Below are positions 1 to 9,377 of a stretch of DNA of 64,000 bases, piece after piece (within the stretch, counting starts at the first letter, position 1; every line of letters begins with the position of its first letter). The position numbers and the translations under genes were made by a program. The stretch spans positions 1,718,480 to 1,782,479 of the forward strand of contig NZ_CP150629.1 in assembly GCF_038022665.1 (NCBI RefSeq), in the 5' to 3' direction. The stretch is from Methanolobus sp. WCC4. GTDB taxonomy: Archaea; Halobacteriota; Methanosarcinia; Methanosarcinales; Methanosarcinaceae. The notes under the pieces are model-generated. The model made no database searches and had not been told where the DNA came from. It worked only from the letters and a program-made list of their open reading frames with translations.

Positions 1-704
1 ACGTAGAATCCCCCCATTTCGTTTACTTTTCCAAATGTGAGAATTCGATTATCAACAATCAAGTCTTCTCTACTTACTACTTGAGTAGTCGGATTTCCAT
101 GCAGTAAATCTCTACAAACCAAATTTGTCTTCTGGTGAAATGGATCACTAACTGCAATTTTGTCAATATCGTTGAATATTTGATGATATGATGTATTAAA
201 TTGATACTTTTTGTCTATGTTAATTATAAACTCTTTTAAACTTCTGAAGTGATGTTTTCTATCAAAACCAATAATTTCATCATTTTCGTTCATATATGTG
301 TCAATACCTAAACCTAAATCTAATGCCTCTAAAAATTGATTTATTTTTGATAAATTATTGGAGTTTAAATCTCCATTGCCAATAGTGTGAAGTATTATCC
401 CTCCTTTGGAGAAAAATTCCTTTACAGTACTAGCTTCGATTTTTGAAAAATCACTTTGTGGTTGTGGAGTTCCTTCAATTATTAAAACATTATATTTATT
501 TTTTAAAAAATCATGTGTAGAAATGAGTTCATTTTTAAATTTACTATCTGGTAGTTTTTTATGTATATCATCATCTATAATAGCAAATTTACTATCAACA
601 ATAGATTCCTGTTTTAATATTGATATGAAATTTTTTAATTTTGTATATGATGATGTATGAGACCTAGGTTTGATATATAAGTGTATAATTTTTGTATTCA
701 TCAT
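1..704 (-). CDS. Partial AT-rich hypothetical protein, glutamine-amidotransferase-like fold
   Basis: An uninterrupted reading frame starts at the ATG at 704 (a second in-frame ATG is at 701) and runs leftward off the window, so the C-terminus is missing after about 234 codons. I do not recognise the gene. Residues 70-110 contain a stretch of the type YNVLIIEG...KEFFSKGGIIL, which resembles the beta-strand/helix pattern of class I glutamine amidotransferase-like or DUF4350 domains, in which a strand ending in G is followed by a helix and a GGxll strand. Lysine and asparagine codons are strongly A-rich and the region is clearly more AT-rich than the genes from 3 kb onward, which suggests acquired DNA. 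There is no strong ribosome binding site; a weak GAG lies upstream. The reading frame is well supported and the fold assignment is weak. Confidence 0.7.
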   Translation of the reverse strand, partial: MMNTKIIHLYIKPRSHTSSYTKLKNFISILKQESIVDSKFAIIDDDIHKKLPDSKFKNELISTHDFLKNKYNVLIIEGTPQPQSDFSKIEASTVKEFFSKGGIILHTIGNGDLNSNNLSKINQFLEALDLGLGIDTYMNENDEIIGFDRKHHFRSLKEFIINIDKKYQFNTSYHQIFNDIDKIAVSDPFHQKTNLVCRDLLHGNPTTQVVSREDLIVDNRILTFGKVNEMGGFY

Positions 705-959
705 TTCAACTCTACTATATTTGTTATATATATGTAAAATTGATTTATGAATTTATATTATTTGCTACTCGATAATAATGTCTAATTTTAACATTCCAAT
801 CAAATCTTCAGAACTATCAAATTAACGATGTACAATCTATATCGAACCTGACTGAAATGCACGTAAAACCGTCAAACCAAAGCAGACATATTAACAGAAT
901 CAAAAACAGAGACCAATATGTCTCCTGTCCGTGCCGTCCGTGACAAAAAAATGTGGAGA

Positions 960-992
960 AAAAAAGGAGGTGTGTTCCGTTATTAGCGGAAC
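960..992 (-). terminator. Hairpin plus T-run after the truncated corrinoid gene
   Basis: GTTCCG (974-979) and CGGAAC (987-992) form a six-base-pair stem with a seven-base loop. Read on the minus strand it is followed by CACACCTCC and a run of T residues. It lies 20 bases past the stop of the gene at 1013-1321, so it probably ends that transcript. Confidence 0.6.
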
Positions 993-1012
993 AATGAGTC
1001 TATTAGTAGCAC

Positions 1013-1321
1013 TTACATTCCGACAACGAGGTTGCCAAACCAGCAGACGTCGTCTTTGGAATTCATGATGGTTGGCTTGAGCACATTCATTCCTGATTCC
1101 ACGATGTGGGAGGCTTCGAATATCTGGGCGAGCTGTGACTTGCCTTCTTCAAAGAGGTCGCCTACGACTTTCATGCCTTCGATGAATCCCTGTTCTATAA
1201 GTTCCACAGGACTGATCCCTGCTTCAAGAGCTTCATGGGCTATTCTTTCGACGGCGCTTTCGTCGAGATCTATAACGGCATGCTTTGCCATATCGATGAT
1301 CTCTTCCTTTGTTGGGTTCAT
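1013..1321 (-). CDS. Truncated methyltransferase corrinoid protein (cap domain only)
   Basis: About 102 residues match the N-terminal helical cap domain (B12-binding-2) of methyltransferase corrinoid proteins such as MtbC, MttC and MtmC. The pattern TKEEI..A..AVIDLDE..VE.IA.EAL.AGI.P.ELIE.G...GM..VGDLFE.G is typical. Intact family members are near 210-220 residues and continue into a Rossmann domain with the cobalt-ligating DxHxxG motif. Here the frame stops at GNLVVGM, where that domain would begin, and no DxHxxG remnant follows before the terminator. I chose the ATG at 1321 because AAAGGTGA lies just upstream; a GTG at 1330 overlaps that site. It cannot hold a corrinoid in the usual base-off mode. 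It may be a decaying fragment or a repurposed helical domain. Confidence 0.75.
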   Translation of the reverse strand: MNPTKEEIIDMAKHAVIDLDESAVERIAHEALEAGISPVELIEQGFIEGMKVVGDLFEEGKSQLAQIFEASHIVESGMNVLKPTIMNSKDDVCWFGNLVVGM

Positions 1322-1398
1322 ATATCTCACCTTTATTTTGGTGTAATTCCTGTTGTTCTTATCTATATTATAGTGTTGATCGTTCTTTTATTCCTGCC

Positions 1399-1821
1399 CT
1401 ATACAATTCCCAGATCAAAAGCCAGCGACAATACGATAGCTATTATCGAGAAGACAAATATCACCAGGTAATTCAGGCGTTCCTTTGAGACTGACAGACT
1501 CCACATGATGTATTCCAATCCGCGATAGTCCTCTTCGCTCAAAGTTGTCCTGCTCACTATCTTCTCGAGCAGTTCCAGGTTCCTAAGAACGCCTACCCGG
1601 CGTGTTGCTATATGATACCTGTGTGCAAAGAACACCAGATACCCTATAACACCCAGGTAGAACAGAGCTTTCGCCAGTATCCCGTTATAATAATCAGCGA
1701 TTATTATCAGTCTCAGGAAGGCTGCGGAGATCAGTCCTATCCAGAAATAGAACTGCACCTTCCTCAGGCTGCTGCCCTCAGGGATATGTATGTTATTCAG
1801 ATTTGTGACTGTTTGAGTCAT
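1399..1821 (-). CDS. Small three-helix membrane protein, unknown
   Basis: A 140-residue protein with three predicted membrane helices: about residues 24-45, 50-68 and 115-139. The loop between the second and third helices is about 45 residues, charged, and rich in Leu/Glu (RNLELLEKIVSRTTLSEEDY). A good ribosome binding site (AGGTAG) precedes the ATG. I do not recognise a family. It lies upstream of the truncated corrinoid gene on the same strand with 77 bases between them, so cotranscription is possible. The helices and the start are clear from sequence; nothing indicates function. Confidence 0.65.
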   Translation of the reverse strand: MTQTVTNLNNIHIPEGSSLRKVQFYFWIGLISAAFLRLIIIADYYNGILAKALFYLGVIGYLVFFAHRYHIATRRVGVLRNLELLEKIVSRTTLSEEDYRGLEYIMWSLSVSKERLNYLVIFVFSIIAIVLSLAFDLGIV

Positions 1822-2228
1822 TTTTGATTCTACCTGTCTTTTTTGTTGTATCTGTTTCCAGCAGATCGTTTTTGGTTTCGTTTTTGCTGGAAGACAGAAT
1901 CTTGTTACCGCCTTAATATTATTTAAAGCTATTGCTTATTCACTTCTGTTAAGTTAAGGTTCATCTGTAAAGGTGGTCTGGTTGGATGTTCAGGGGAACG
2001 TAAAACAAAGTCATCATAGGTCAATTATGGTGAGGACATCTGGATAAGAGGGCCAGAAGGAGAGAGGGACGACCATCCACGTTATCTTTCCTATTGATAA
2101 CAATGATATCCCTTTGTTTGAGAATGATGAATATCCATATTCAAGTGCATATGGGGATAAATAAAACAAGCAAACTTTATGAGAAAGAATGAAGGAAAAA
2201 GATGTATAAAAAAGATATGATCAAGGAA
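1822..2228. other. Intergenic stretch, nothing recognised
   Basis: No open frame of useful length, no tRNA-like cloverleaf and no convincing hairpin was found. It must carry the promoter for the membrane-protein gene at 1399-1821. Confidence 0.5.
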
Positions 2229-2408
2229 TTAACATTCCAGACAGTCTACAGGTCTTTTGAAGAATGCCTTGACCATGCCATTATCATCGACTTCTTCTGA
2301 GAAACGTATGAGCTCCCAGCCGTCCATGCCAAGCTTGTTGAGATCTTCCTTCGTGCTGTTCCATTCTCCATAGTGTACAGACCTGATATCATATTCCCAT
2401 GGTGCCAT
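2229..2408 (-). CDS. DUF4177-like small protein
   Basis: Fifty-nine residues beginning MAPWEYD. The frame extends upstream, but AGAGGTTATAAAATG places the start at 2408. The sequence has the compact pattern of DUF4177 proteins: an N-terminal WEYxxxxV strand, then LNxLGxDGWELIRF, and a final MVKAFFKRP strand. These small alpha/beta proteins are common in bacteria and archaea and their function is unknown. The gene stands alone between weakly coding regions. Confidence 0.75.
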   Translation of the reverse strand: MAPWEYDIRSVHYGEWNSTKEDLNKLGMDGWELIRFSEEVDDNGMVKAFFKRPVDCLEC

Positions 2409-2637
2409 TTTATAACCTCTTTTTATTTGATATTGAATGTGATCATACTTGAGTATATAATAAGGTACAATTGCGTGATATAAATAACTTGTCAAAAAAC
2501 AAGCTTGTGCTCAAATCAATTAGATCTTACTTAGGTGAAGGATCAGGGATAGAATATTGTCATCTTCAGATAGAAAACAGATAGAAAAGAAAAAATGAGA
2601 TGACCCTATTGGGACAAAATAGATTAAGCTGGACAGC

Positions 2638-2901
2638 TCACTGACGTGAAAGCTTTTTAATGCTCTCAGGATCCCTCTTATTTTCTGAGATACCTTCAAA
2701 GAGCCTGCTCTTATCGATCCACATGTCTGATGCGCTCTGCAGACCCTGAGATTTATGAGGGGCATACTCAATTCCAAAAGCAGGAATGGGATTTTCGCCA
2801 ATTGATGGGCTCCTTAATGAATCCTGAAGCATCTCGCGGCCAGATATCCTTTTTGTCTTCTCTTCTGCTGATATCTGCTCTTCTGTCTTGTTCTCTGTCA
2901 T
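2638..2901 (-). CDS. Small charged hypothetical protein
   Basis: An 87-residue, highly charged protein (MTENKTEEQISAEEKTKR...) with no membrane segment and no recognised domain. It has low hydrophobic content and is probably disordered or helical. No clear ribosome binding site precedes the ATG. A TATA-like TTTAATAG lies about 30 bases upstream, so a short or leaderless transcript is possible. An overlapping frame at 2520-2801 on the same strand has unlikely composition and was discarded. Real expression is uncertain. Confidence 0.45.
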   Translation of the reverse strand: MTENKTEEQISAEEKTKRISGREMLQDSLRSPSIGENPIPAFGIEYAPHKSQGLQSASDMWIDKSRLFEGISENKRDPESIKKLSRQ

Positions 2902-3091
2902 ATGTTACTAGATTGATCTTATAGCTATTAAAGGATTCTGACAGGTGAAACGAATACATCAGGCATTCCGGATGCAATTTCATTCGAAAGGATGTGAAAA
3001 TACGGAGCATATATTTATTACAGAGTAACTCCAGTATTTTTATGGGGAACTTAGCGAGTGGTTTTCTTTAGTTCATTTTGAAGGAGTTCAC

Positions 3092-4477
3092 ATGAGGTTG
3101 GAAAGAGACACTCTGGGAGAAGTGGAAGTACCTGATGATGTTTATTATGGTCCGCAGACAGCAAGAGCTGTGGATAATTTCAGGGTCAGCGGCGAAAGGT
3201 TACCTGTCGAGTTCATTAAAGCCCAGGCAGCCATAAAGATGGCATCAGCAAAGGCTAATATGGAACTTGGAAAACTTGATCATGAGATAGGTGAGCCGAT
3301 AATAGAAGCTGCTTTTGAGATAAGGGATGGGAAACTGCTGGAACAGTTCGTTGTGGATGCATTCCAGTCCGGCGCAGGTACATCACAGAACATGAATGCC
3401 AATGAGGTCATTGCCAACCGGGCACTTGAGATCGTTGGATATGAAAGAGGACGATATGACATCATCCATCCCAATGATCACGTTAACATGTCACAGTCAT
3501 CCAATGACACCACACATACTGCCGTTCATATAGCTACAGTTGAAAGTATCCGCTCATCGTTGCTTCCTGTGGTCGATGGGTTTCTGGGGGTGCTCACCGA
3601 GCGGAAGAATGAGTTCATGCCGATAGTAAAACCCGGAAGGACACACTTGCAGGATGCAGTTCCCCTGACATTGGGACAGGAGTTCGGTGGATATGTCAGG
3701 ATGGTAGAACTTGACAGGAAGCGTCTGATGGAAGCGATTGATGGCCTTCTTGAACTCAATATGGGTGGGACTGCCATAGGGACCGGCCTGAACACACCTT
3801 CCGGTTTTTCGAAGATCGCCATCCGGGAAATGAGAACTACTACAGGTGTTGACTTCAGACTGGCTGCCGATCCATTCGAGGCAACCCAGGGTGCAGGTGC
3901 TATACTTGCCTGTTCTGCAGCGCTTCGGGGACTGGCGGTGAGCCTGATAAAGATCGCAAATGACCTGCGTCTGCTCTCCAGTGGTCCCAGGGCAGGCATG
4001 GGTGAGTTGAACCTTCCAGCAGTTCAGCCGGGTTCATCCATAATGCCTGGAAAGGTCAATCCTGTAATGGCGGAAATGCTCAACATGGCATGTTTTCAGG
4101 TGATCGGCAACGACACTGCCATCACGATGGCTGCGCAGGCCGGACAGCTTGAACTCAATGTATTCACACCGCTTCTGGCTCACAATATCCTTCGTTCTGT
4201 CAGGATACTCTCAGGGGCAATTTCCTCGTTCAACAGGAAATGTCTCTCCGGTCTGAGCGTCAATACCGAAAGGTGTGCTGAACTTGCCGTCTCCAGTCTT
4301 GCTCTTGCAACCTCACTTGCACCTGTGATCGGTTATGAAAGGGCGGCTGAAGTGGCTTACAGGGCACACAGGGAAGGCCGGAACATAAAGGACGTAGTAA
4401 TTGAGATGGGAATACTTGATGATGAGGAACTGGAGGACCTGCTTGATCCCATGGAACTAACAGGGGTTGACATATGA
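3092..4477 (+). CDS. Class II fumarase/aspartase-family lyase, probable fumarate hydratase
   Basis: A full-length 461-residue member of the fumarase/aspartase superfamily. It would interconvert fumarate and malate, or ammonia-lyse aspartate if it is the aspartase branch. Visible landmarks are [18 protein letters not shown] near residue 95, the [14 protein letters not shown] active-site block near 130, the [10 protein letters not shown] block near 185, and the signature loop [11 protein letters not shown] near 315. Fumarase is favoured because the gene overlaps by four bases (ATGA) with a fumarate reductase flavoprotein gene. A TATA-like tatatttatta at about 3009-3018 probably drives the operon, with a spacer of about 50 bases to the ATG. 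The ribosome binding site is GAAGGAG. Confidence 0.9.
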   Translation: MRLERDTLGEVEVPDDVYYGPQTARAVDNFRVSGERLPVEFIKAQAAIKMASAKANMELGKLDHEIGEPIIEAAFEIRDGKLLEQFVVDAFQSGAGTSQNMNANEVIANRALEIVGYERGRYDIIHPNDHVNMSQSSNDTTHTAVHIATVESIRSSLLPVVDGFLGVLTERKNEFMPIVKPGRTHLQDAVPLTLGQEFGGYVRMVELDRKRLMEAIDGLLELNMGGTAIGTGLNTPSGFSKIAIREMRTTTGVDFRLAADPFEATQGAGAILACSAALRGLAVSLIKIANDLRLLSSGPRAGMGELNLPAVQPGSSIMPGKVNPVMAEMLNMACFQVIGNDTAITMAAQAGQLELNVFTPLLAHNILRSVRILSGAISSFNRKCLSGLSVNTERCAELAVSSLALATSLAPVIGYERAAEVAYRAHREGRNIKDVVIEMGILDDEELEDLLDPMELTGVDI

Positions 4478-6147
4478 TAGACCATGATATTATCGTGATA
4501 GGTGGAGGACTTGCCGGGCTCAGGGCAGCGATCGAGGCTTACAAACTGGGAGCTGATGTTGCTGTGATCTCTAAGGTATATCCGGTTCGAAGTCATTCCG
4601 GTGCCGCACAGGGCGGTATCAACGCATCACTGGGTTCAGATGATAGCTGGGAATCACATGCCTTTGATACGGTGAAAGGTAGCGACTATCTTGCAGATCA
4701 GGATACTGTGGAAGTGCTTTGTAAAGAAGCTCCTGAAAGGGTGATCGAGATGGAGAACTGGGGATGCAATTTCTCACGACAGAAGGATGGTACAATAGCC
4801 CAGCGACCATTCGGAGGAGCAGGATTCCCGAGGACATGTTTTGCAGGTGACAGGACAGGTCACAATCTCCTGCATACCCTGTATGAGCAGGTTCTCAGGG
4901 CCGGGATCAAGGTGTACCACGAATGGCTTGTAATAAAACTAGATGTGGATAATGGAAGATGCACCGGTCTTATTGCCATGAACCTTGCTGATTCGGAGAT
5001 CGAGGCCTTCAGGGCAAAAGCCACCATTCTTGCAACCGGTGGTTATGGCAGGATATACCAGAGGTCCACGAATGCTATCATAAACAGAGGCTTCGGTATA
5101 AGTCTTGCATACAATGCAGGGGTTCCGCTGGAAGATATGGAATTCGTCCAGTTCCATCCGACAACCCTGTGGGGAACCAACATACTCATCACAGAAGGTG
5201 CCCGCGGAGAAGGAGGCTACCTTTACAACAAGGACCATGAGCGCTTCATGGAGAGATACGCAAAGGAGGCTATGGAACTGGCTCCCAGGGACATCGTTGC
5301 CAGGGCCATACAGAAAGAGATAGATGAAGGCAGGGGCTTCCCAGAAGGATATGTACATCTTGACCTGACCCATCTTGGAAAACAGAAGATAAACGAACGT
5401 CTTCCGGGTATCAGGCAGATCTCAATTGATTTTGCAGGTATCGACCCTGTGAAGGAACCAATACCTGTTCAGCCGGGACAGCATTATTCCATGGGTGGTG
5501 TGACATCCGATAAGGATGGAAGGACGCCGATGCAGGGTCTTTATGCTGTGGGTGAATGTGCCTGTATCAGTGTTCATGGCGCTAACCGGCTGGGTGGTAA
5601 TTCTCTTCTGGATACGGTCGTTTTCGGCCGAAGGGCTGGTATTAATGCTGCCGAAGACGTTCGCTCAAGATTATGGCCCGATGAGGATGGCCTGCTTGAG
5701 GCGTGCCGGCAGGAGGAGATCAGGATAAGCGGGATGATCGGTGGTGAAGGTGAGAACTTTGCTTCCATAAGGGATGAATTACAGTTGATAATGCAGGAAC
5801 ATGTCGGCGTGTTCAGGAACAAGAAGGGTCTGGAACATGCTCTTGACAGGATAAGGAAACTTAAGAAAAGGGCATCCGGGCTGAGGGTTCAGAGCAAGGC
5901 CACCGTCTTTAACTTTGAACTTATGAACGCCCTGGAACTGCAGGGAATGCTTGAACTGGGACATGTGATCGTACTCGGGGCACTTGCAAGGGAGGAAAGC
6001 AGAGGTGCACACTATCGTACTGACCATCTTGAAAGGGATGATGAGAACTGGTTGAAACATACCCTGGCATACAAAGGAGATGAACCACTGCTTGAGTATA
6101 AGGAAGTGAACATAGGTCGTTTCACTCCACAGAGGAGGGAATACTGA
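4474..6147 (+). CDS. Fumarate reductase/succinate dehydrogenase flavoprotein subunit
   Basis: A 557-residue FAD-binding subunit of the succinate dehydrogenase/fumarate reductase family. The dinucleotide-binding [10 protein letters not shown] motif is at residues 9-18, and the [12 protein letters not shown] segment near residue 40 contains the histidine position used for covalent flavin attachment in the family. HPTTLWG.....EGARGEGG near 225-240 and [10 protein letters not shown] near 270 carry the catalytic and substrate-binding residues, and GQHYSMGGV near 340 is also conserved. It is most like the soluble TfrA/FrdA type. It couples translationally to fumarase upstream (four-base overlap) and to the iron-sulfur subunit downstream (TGATG). 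No membrane anchor gene follows. Confidence 0.92.
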   Translation: MIDHDIIVIGGGLAGLRAAIEAYKLGADVAVISKVYPVRSHSGAAQGGINASLGSDDSWESHAFDTVKGSDYLADQDTVEVLCKEAPERVIEMENWGCNFSRQKDGTIAQRPFGGAGFPRTCFAGDRTGHNLLHTLYEQVLRAGIKVYHEWLVIKLDVDNGRCTGLIAMNLADSEIEAFRAKATILATGGYGRIYQRSTNAIINRGFGISLAYNAGVPLEDMEFVQFHPTTLWGTNILITEGARGEGGYLYNKDHERFMERYAKEAMELAPRDIVARAIQKEIDEGRGFPEGYVHLDLTHLGKQKINERLPGIRQISIDFAGIDPVKEPIPVQPGQHYSMGGVTSDKDGRTPMQGLYAVGECACISVHGANRLGGNSLLDTVVFGRRAGINAAEDVRSRLWPDEDGLLEACRQEEIRISGMIGGEGENFASIRDELQLIMQEHVGVFRNKKGLEHALDRIRKLKKRASGLRVQSKATVFNFELMNALELQGMLELGHVIVLGALAREESRGAHYRTDHLERDDENWLKHTLAYKGDEPLLEYKEVNIGRFTPQRREY

Positions 6148-6896
6148 TGGTCAAGCTCACTATAAGGAGGCAGGATGAGAATGCCATATGGTATGATACT
6201 TTCGATGTCGAGGAAAGGCCGGGAATGACGGTACTTGAGGCATTGTTCCGGATACAGGAAAAGCAGGATGGCAGTCTCTGCTTCAGGTATTCCTGCAGAG
6301 GTGCGGTCTGTGGAAGTTGTGCTATGCTCATCAACAGGAAACCCGGACTTGCGTGCAGGACACAGTTGTCGGATGCCAGGACCGAAGTCGTCAGTGAATC
6401 CGAAAAGGAGGATGTCCTCCTTAAACACAGCAATAAGGACGAGGACAAATATGAGATCCTTGTGGAGCCACTTCCCAATCTGAAAGTTATAAGGGACCTC
6501 ATAGTTGATATGGACCATTTCTTCAGACTTGTTGACTCCATCGAACCCTGGATCGCTGCTCCTGAGGATGCAGGCGGTCAGCAGACACTGATGGAACCGG
6601 CATTGCAGATGCAGATAGAGAAGTACACTAACTGCATATTGTGTGCCACATGTCATGGAAGTTGTCCTGCGGCTGAAAGGGACGGGGAATATCTCGGACC
6701 TGCTGCACTGGCAAAGGCATGGCGTTTCTTCCTTGACCCTCGTAATGGTGAGGAAGGCGCTGAGAAGATCGTTTCCGGAGTTGATTCCGAAAAAGGTGTA
6801 TGGGGCTGTGATGTTGTTTACAGATGTGTGGCCGTCTGTCCGAAGAAAGTCCCGCCAACCTCTGCTATCCTTAAATTCAGGGATGAGCTGAAATAA
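6147..6896 (+). CDS. Fumarate reductase/succinate dehydrogenase iron-sulfur subunit
   Basis: A 249-residue SdhB/FrdB-type electron-transfer subunit. The N-terminal 2Fe-2S domain shows CRGAVCGSC and a fourth cysteine in LACRT (residues 50-72). The C-terminal domain has CILCATCHGSCP near residue 160 and a second cluster with CDVVYRCVAVCPKKVPP near 220, which matches the 4Fe-4S and 3Fe-4S arrangement. It ends where ordinary SdhB ends, so the HdrB-like CCG domain that gives methanogen TfrB its thiol (CoM-SH/CoB-SH) activity is absent. No SdhC/D-like gene follows; the next gene, 124 bases on, is a kinase. The electron donor is therefore unknown. Confidence 0.92.
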   Translation: MVKLTIRRQDENAIWYDTFDVEERPGMTVLEALFRIQEKQDGSLCFRYSCRGAVCGSCAMLINRKPGLACRTQLSDARTEVVSESEKEDVLLKHSNKDEDKYEILVEPLPNLKVIRDLIVDMDHFFRLVDSIEPWIAAPEDAGGQQTLMEPALQMQIEKYTNCILCATCHGSCPAAERDGEYLGPAALAKAWRFFLDPRNGEEGAEKIVSGVDSEKGVWGCDVVYRCVAVCPKKVPPTSAILKFRDELK

Positions 6897-7020
6897 GGGT
6901 CATGTATGGAATTGTTATGGTCTATAATTCAATACAACAAATTATATAGTAATAATGCAGTGGTTTTTAGTGCTATGGTCTGATTGTGGGATTTTTTGTG
7001 CAGGAAAGTGAGTTGATCAT

Positions 7021-8007
7021 TTGGATACAAATAAAGCAACGAACAGGGATCTGGTCATCGGAATTATTGGTGGCTTATTTGTACTTTATATGGCACACAA
7101 TTTTGACCTTTTCGAGTATGTGGTTTCCTATGTCACTTCACATGAGTCATGGGAAGCCGATGAGCTCTTCATCCTGTCTGTCTACCTGACTGTAGCATTG
7201 TCGGTCTTTTCTTTCAGGCGGTGGAAAGAGGCGCTGGAAGAGATTGACAAAAGAAAAGCACTTGAAAAAGATCTTATTATAGCAAAGAATGAAGCAGATA
7301 CTGCCAATCGTACAAAGGGAAAATTCCTTGCGGATATGAGTCATGAGTTGCGGACTCCCCTCAATTCTATTATAGGCTTCTCAGAGATGCTTCTTGATGA
7401 AGCATTCGGGACCCTTGATAAAAGGCAGAACCGTTACGTGAACAATATTCATAAAAGTGGTAACCATCTATTGAATCTGATCAACCAGTTGCTTGATCTC
7501 TCAAAGATAGAATCCGGGAAAGTAGAACTGCATCTCGAGGAATTTGAGATCGACATTCTTTTTGAAGAGATAAATGAAGTGCTTGACCCTCTTGCTAAAA
7601 GGAAATACATTGACCTGACATATGTTTCAGATCCCCAGATCCGTGTAGTGAACATGGATAAGATAAAGATGAAACAAATACTTTTTAACTTAGCCAGTAA
7701 TGCGCTCAAATTCACTCCTGAAGATGGATCTGTAGATATCGGGGTGCAAAAGAAAGGAGATCTCATGCAGATATGCATAACTGATTCAGGTCCGGGTATC
7801 GATGAACAGGGTCTCAAGAAGATATTTGAGCCCTTTGAACAGCTGGGGACGAACGAAGGATCAGAGTACAAAGGAACAGGGTTAGGACTGGCCATCGTGC
7901 GTGAACTGGTTGAAATGCAGAAAGGACATGTGTGGGCTGAAAGTGAACCGGGAAAAGGTACCAGTTTCTTTCTGGAATTGCCTATGAACATTTCTATAGA
8001 TGGCTAG
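7021..8007 (+). CDS. Membrane sensor histidine kinase with minimal sensor
   Basis: A 328-residue kinase starting at TTG (7021) behind GTGAG. Residues 10-32 and about 48-63 form two short membrane segments with no sizable external domain, and a linker coiled coil leads into the kinase core. The HisKA block [19 protein letters not shown] contains the phospho-acceptor histidine near residue 112. The N box (NLASNALKFTP), G1 (DSGPGI) and G2 (GTGLGL) follow, so the ATPase domain is complete. No response regulator gene is adjacent. The core closely resembles the kinases at 9785-11044 and 59114-61333. It may sense the membrane state or work through a partner protein. Confidence 0.9.
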   Translation: MDTNKATNRDLVIGIIGGLFVLYMAHNFDLFEYVVSYVTSHESWEADELFILSVYLTVALSVFSFRRWKEALEEIDKRKALEKDLIIAKNEADTANRTKGKFLADMSHELRTPLNSIIGFSEMLLDEAFGTLDKRQNRYVNNIHKSGNHLLNLINQLLDLSKIESGKVELHLEEFEIDILFEEINEVLDPLAKRKYIDLTYVSDPQIRVVNMDKIKMKQILFNLASNALKFTPEDGSVDIGVQKKGDLMQICITDSGPGIDEQGLKKIFEPFEQLGTNEGSEYKGTGLGLAIVRELVEMQKGHVWAESEPGKGTSFFLELPMNISIDG

Positions 8008-8116
8008 ATATTTTTAATATCTTTTTCATACAGCTTCATATATGCTTCTTATACGTTTTTGATTTCCAGTCTCTTCCTATAATATTTAAAAATATGATAG
8101 AGTTATTTTAAATATT

Positions 8117-8225
8117 ATTGAAGCGTGAAACTATTTGTGGGTGTCGGGTTACTGACACAGGGGACTTGTGGAAGATTTCCACATTGGGAAAGGCACCTGC
8201 AGATAGTTCATTCTATTTGCAGGTG
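8117..8225 (+). ncRNA. Candidate structured RNA with three consecutive hairpins
   Basis: The gap between two convergent genes holds three stems in a row: TGTC/GACA with a loop at about 8140-8158, TGTGGAA-gat-TTCCACA at 8167-8183, and a 13-base-pair stem with one G-T pair at 8194-8206/8213-8225. A TATA-like tttaaaaata lies at about 8085-8095 on the plus strand, which would place a start near 8117. No frame of value exists there. The last stem could instead be the shared terminator of the flanking convergent genes. Strand and limits are inferred. Confidence 0.35.
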
Positions 8226-8251
8226 TTACAATATCATATGCCTGTTACAAT

Positions 8252-8836
8252 TTACAGATGTGTCATCAACAGGAACGCGGCTTCTGCGAAGATCCCTGAA
8301 AATACAGGGATCGCAAGATTGTCGTCTATACTGATAAATGTCGTTTCAACATAGGTGGCTACAAATGCCATAAGAATGGCTACAAGCGGATCACCAAGTA
8401 AAAGAACGGCTATTATCAGGTCCACTGTGAACTCGGCTATGCAGCCTTCCAGACTTTTTCCATTGCCAAATATCCTTATTCTCCCAAACCTTTTTCCGAT
8501 GAGTGCAGCACTCATGTCACCAAAGGTTGTCATAAGGATGGCTGCAAAGGCAATATCCCTGCTGAATACCGAGACCGCCACAAGGGCACCAAGGGTGAAA
8601 TAAACGTGCGAACCCAGACCCATTTGCTCTTTTTGACGCAAGAGTATATTGAATACTGGAAGCTTGATACCTCTGTCAAGTCGGAAATGCTCGATGGTGA
8701 GTATGAGTACAAGGTAGACTATCAATAAGGTCTGTGTTTCCTGCTTCCCAAAAAATACATAGACAAGTATTATGAGTATCGATGTCAGGTGGATACCTTT
8801 TCTCATCAGTTCATTAGCAAAGGAAATAGAAGCCAT
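8252..8836 (-). CDS. Polyprenol/dolichol-type kinase or CDP-alcohol-family membrane protein
   Basis: A 194-residue membrane protein with about six helices. It has the N-terminal RKGIHL motif and the conserved GDMSAALIGKRFGR....GKSLEG segment (residues 115-145) that marks the dolichol kinase/phytol kinase/diacylglycerol kinase group of the phosphatidate cytidylyltransferase-like fold. Family members phosphorylate long-chain isoprenoid or lipid alcohols using a nucleoside triphosphate. In an archaeon a role in isoprenoid lipid or polyprenol salvage is plausible. The gene stands alone and converges with the kinase at 7021-8007. The ATG at 8836 is the first methionine. Confidence 0.75.
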   Translation of the reverse strand: MASISFANELMRKGIHLTSILIILVYVFFGKQETQTLLIVYLVLILTIEHFRLDRGIKLPVFNILLRQKEQMGLGSHVYFTLGALVAVSVFSRDIAFAAILMTTFGDMSAALIGKRFGRIRIFGNGKSLEGCIAEFTVDLIIAVLLLGDPLVAILMAFVATYVETTFISIDDNLAIPVFSGIFAEAAFLLMTHL

Positions 8837-8995
8837 TGACCACTTATTCTATCTATTTGTATATAAAGGCCCACTTTCATAGTAAAAATAAGATGGATGT
8901 CACTCTTGCCAATATCAGATTCTATAGTCTTACATACAAATGCAGCAAGTTAAAAAAGAAAAAGTAATTACCGGCTACTATAAGTTGCCGGGATC

Positions 8996-9169
8996 TTATT
9001 CCATTGCTATAGCTTCTACCGGACAAACATCTACACAGTCACCGCAGTCTACGCATTCGTCTGCATTAACGGCTGCTTTTTCTCCATTCATGGAAATTGC
9101 TTCTACCGGGCAGGAATCTACACACAGTTCGCATCCTGTACATGTATCTTTATCAACAACAGCTGGCAT
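8996..9169 (-). CDS. 2[4Fe-4S] ferredoxin
   Basis: A 57-residue clostridial-type ferredoxin beginning MPAVVDKDTC. It has two classical cluster motifs, CTGCELCVDSCP and CVDCGDCVDVCP, each followed by VEAI. The two halves are near repeats, as expected for the family. The start at 9169 follows GGGAG. It probably serves as a low-potential electron carrier in methanogenic metabolism. The gene is monocistronic, between the polyprenol-kinase-like gene and a divergent TfoX-like gene. Confidence 0.93.
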   Translation of the reverse strand: MPAVVDKDTCTGCELCVDSCPVEAISMNGEKAAVNADECVDCGDCVDVCPVEAIAME

Positions 9170-9377
9170 TTTATTTTACTCCCTATTCATCTTTTTAAAT
9201 GTAAACACAACCTTCTCTGGGATTATGAGATAAATACTTATCGTGACGTTGGAGAATTTACCTTTGAACAGGGTGAAAGATGTAATAGCTAGCACTATGA
9301 TCAGAATGGCAGATATAATATAGGGATACGCACAAAATATCTCCATTTAATTTGATCGGATATCGGGATGGTAATCT

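Noticed and set aside
960-1012. Possible frameshift continuing the corrinoid protein
   Set aside because: The other minus-strand frames past the stop show no DxHxxG or other Rossmann-domain remnant before the terminator.
2520-2801. 93-codon minus-strand frame
   Set aside because: Overlaps the more plausible charged protein at 2638-2901 and has non-protein-like composition.
8940-9233. 97-codon plus-strand frame rich in Ser and Thr
   Set aside because: It is the antisense shadow of the ferredoxin gene at 8996-9169.
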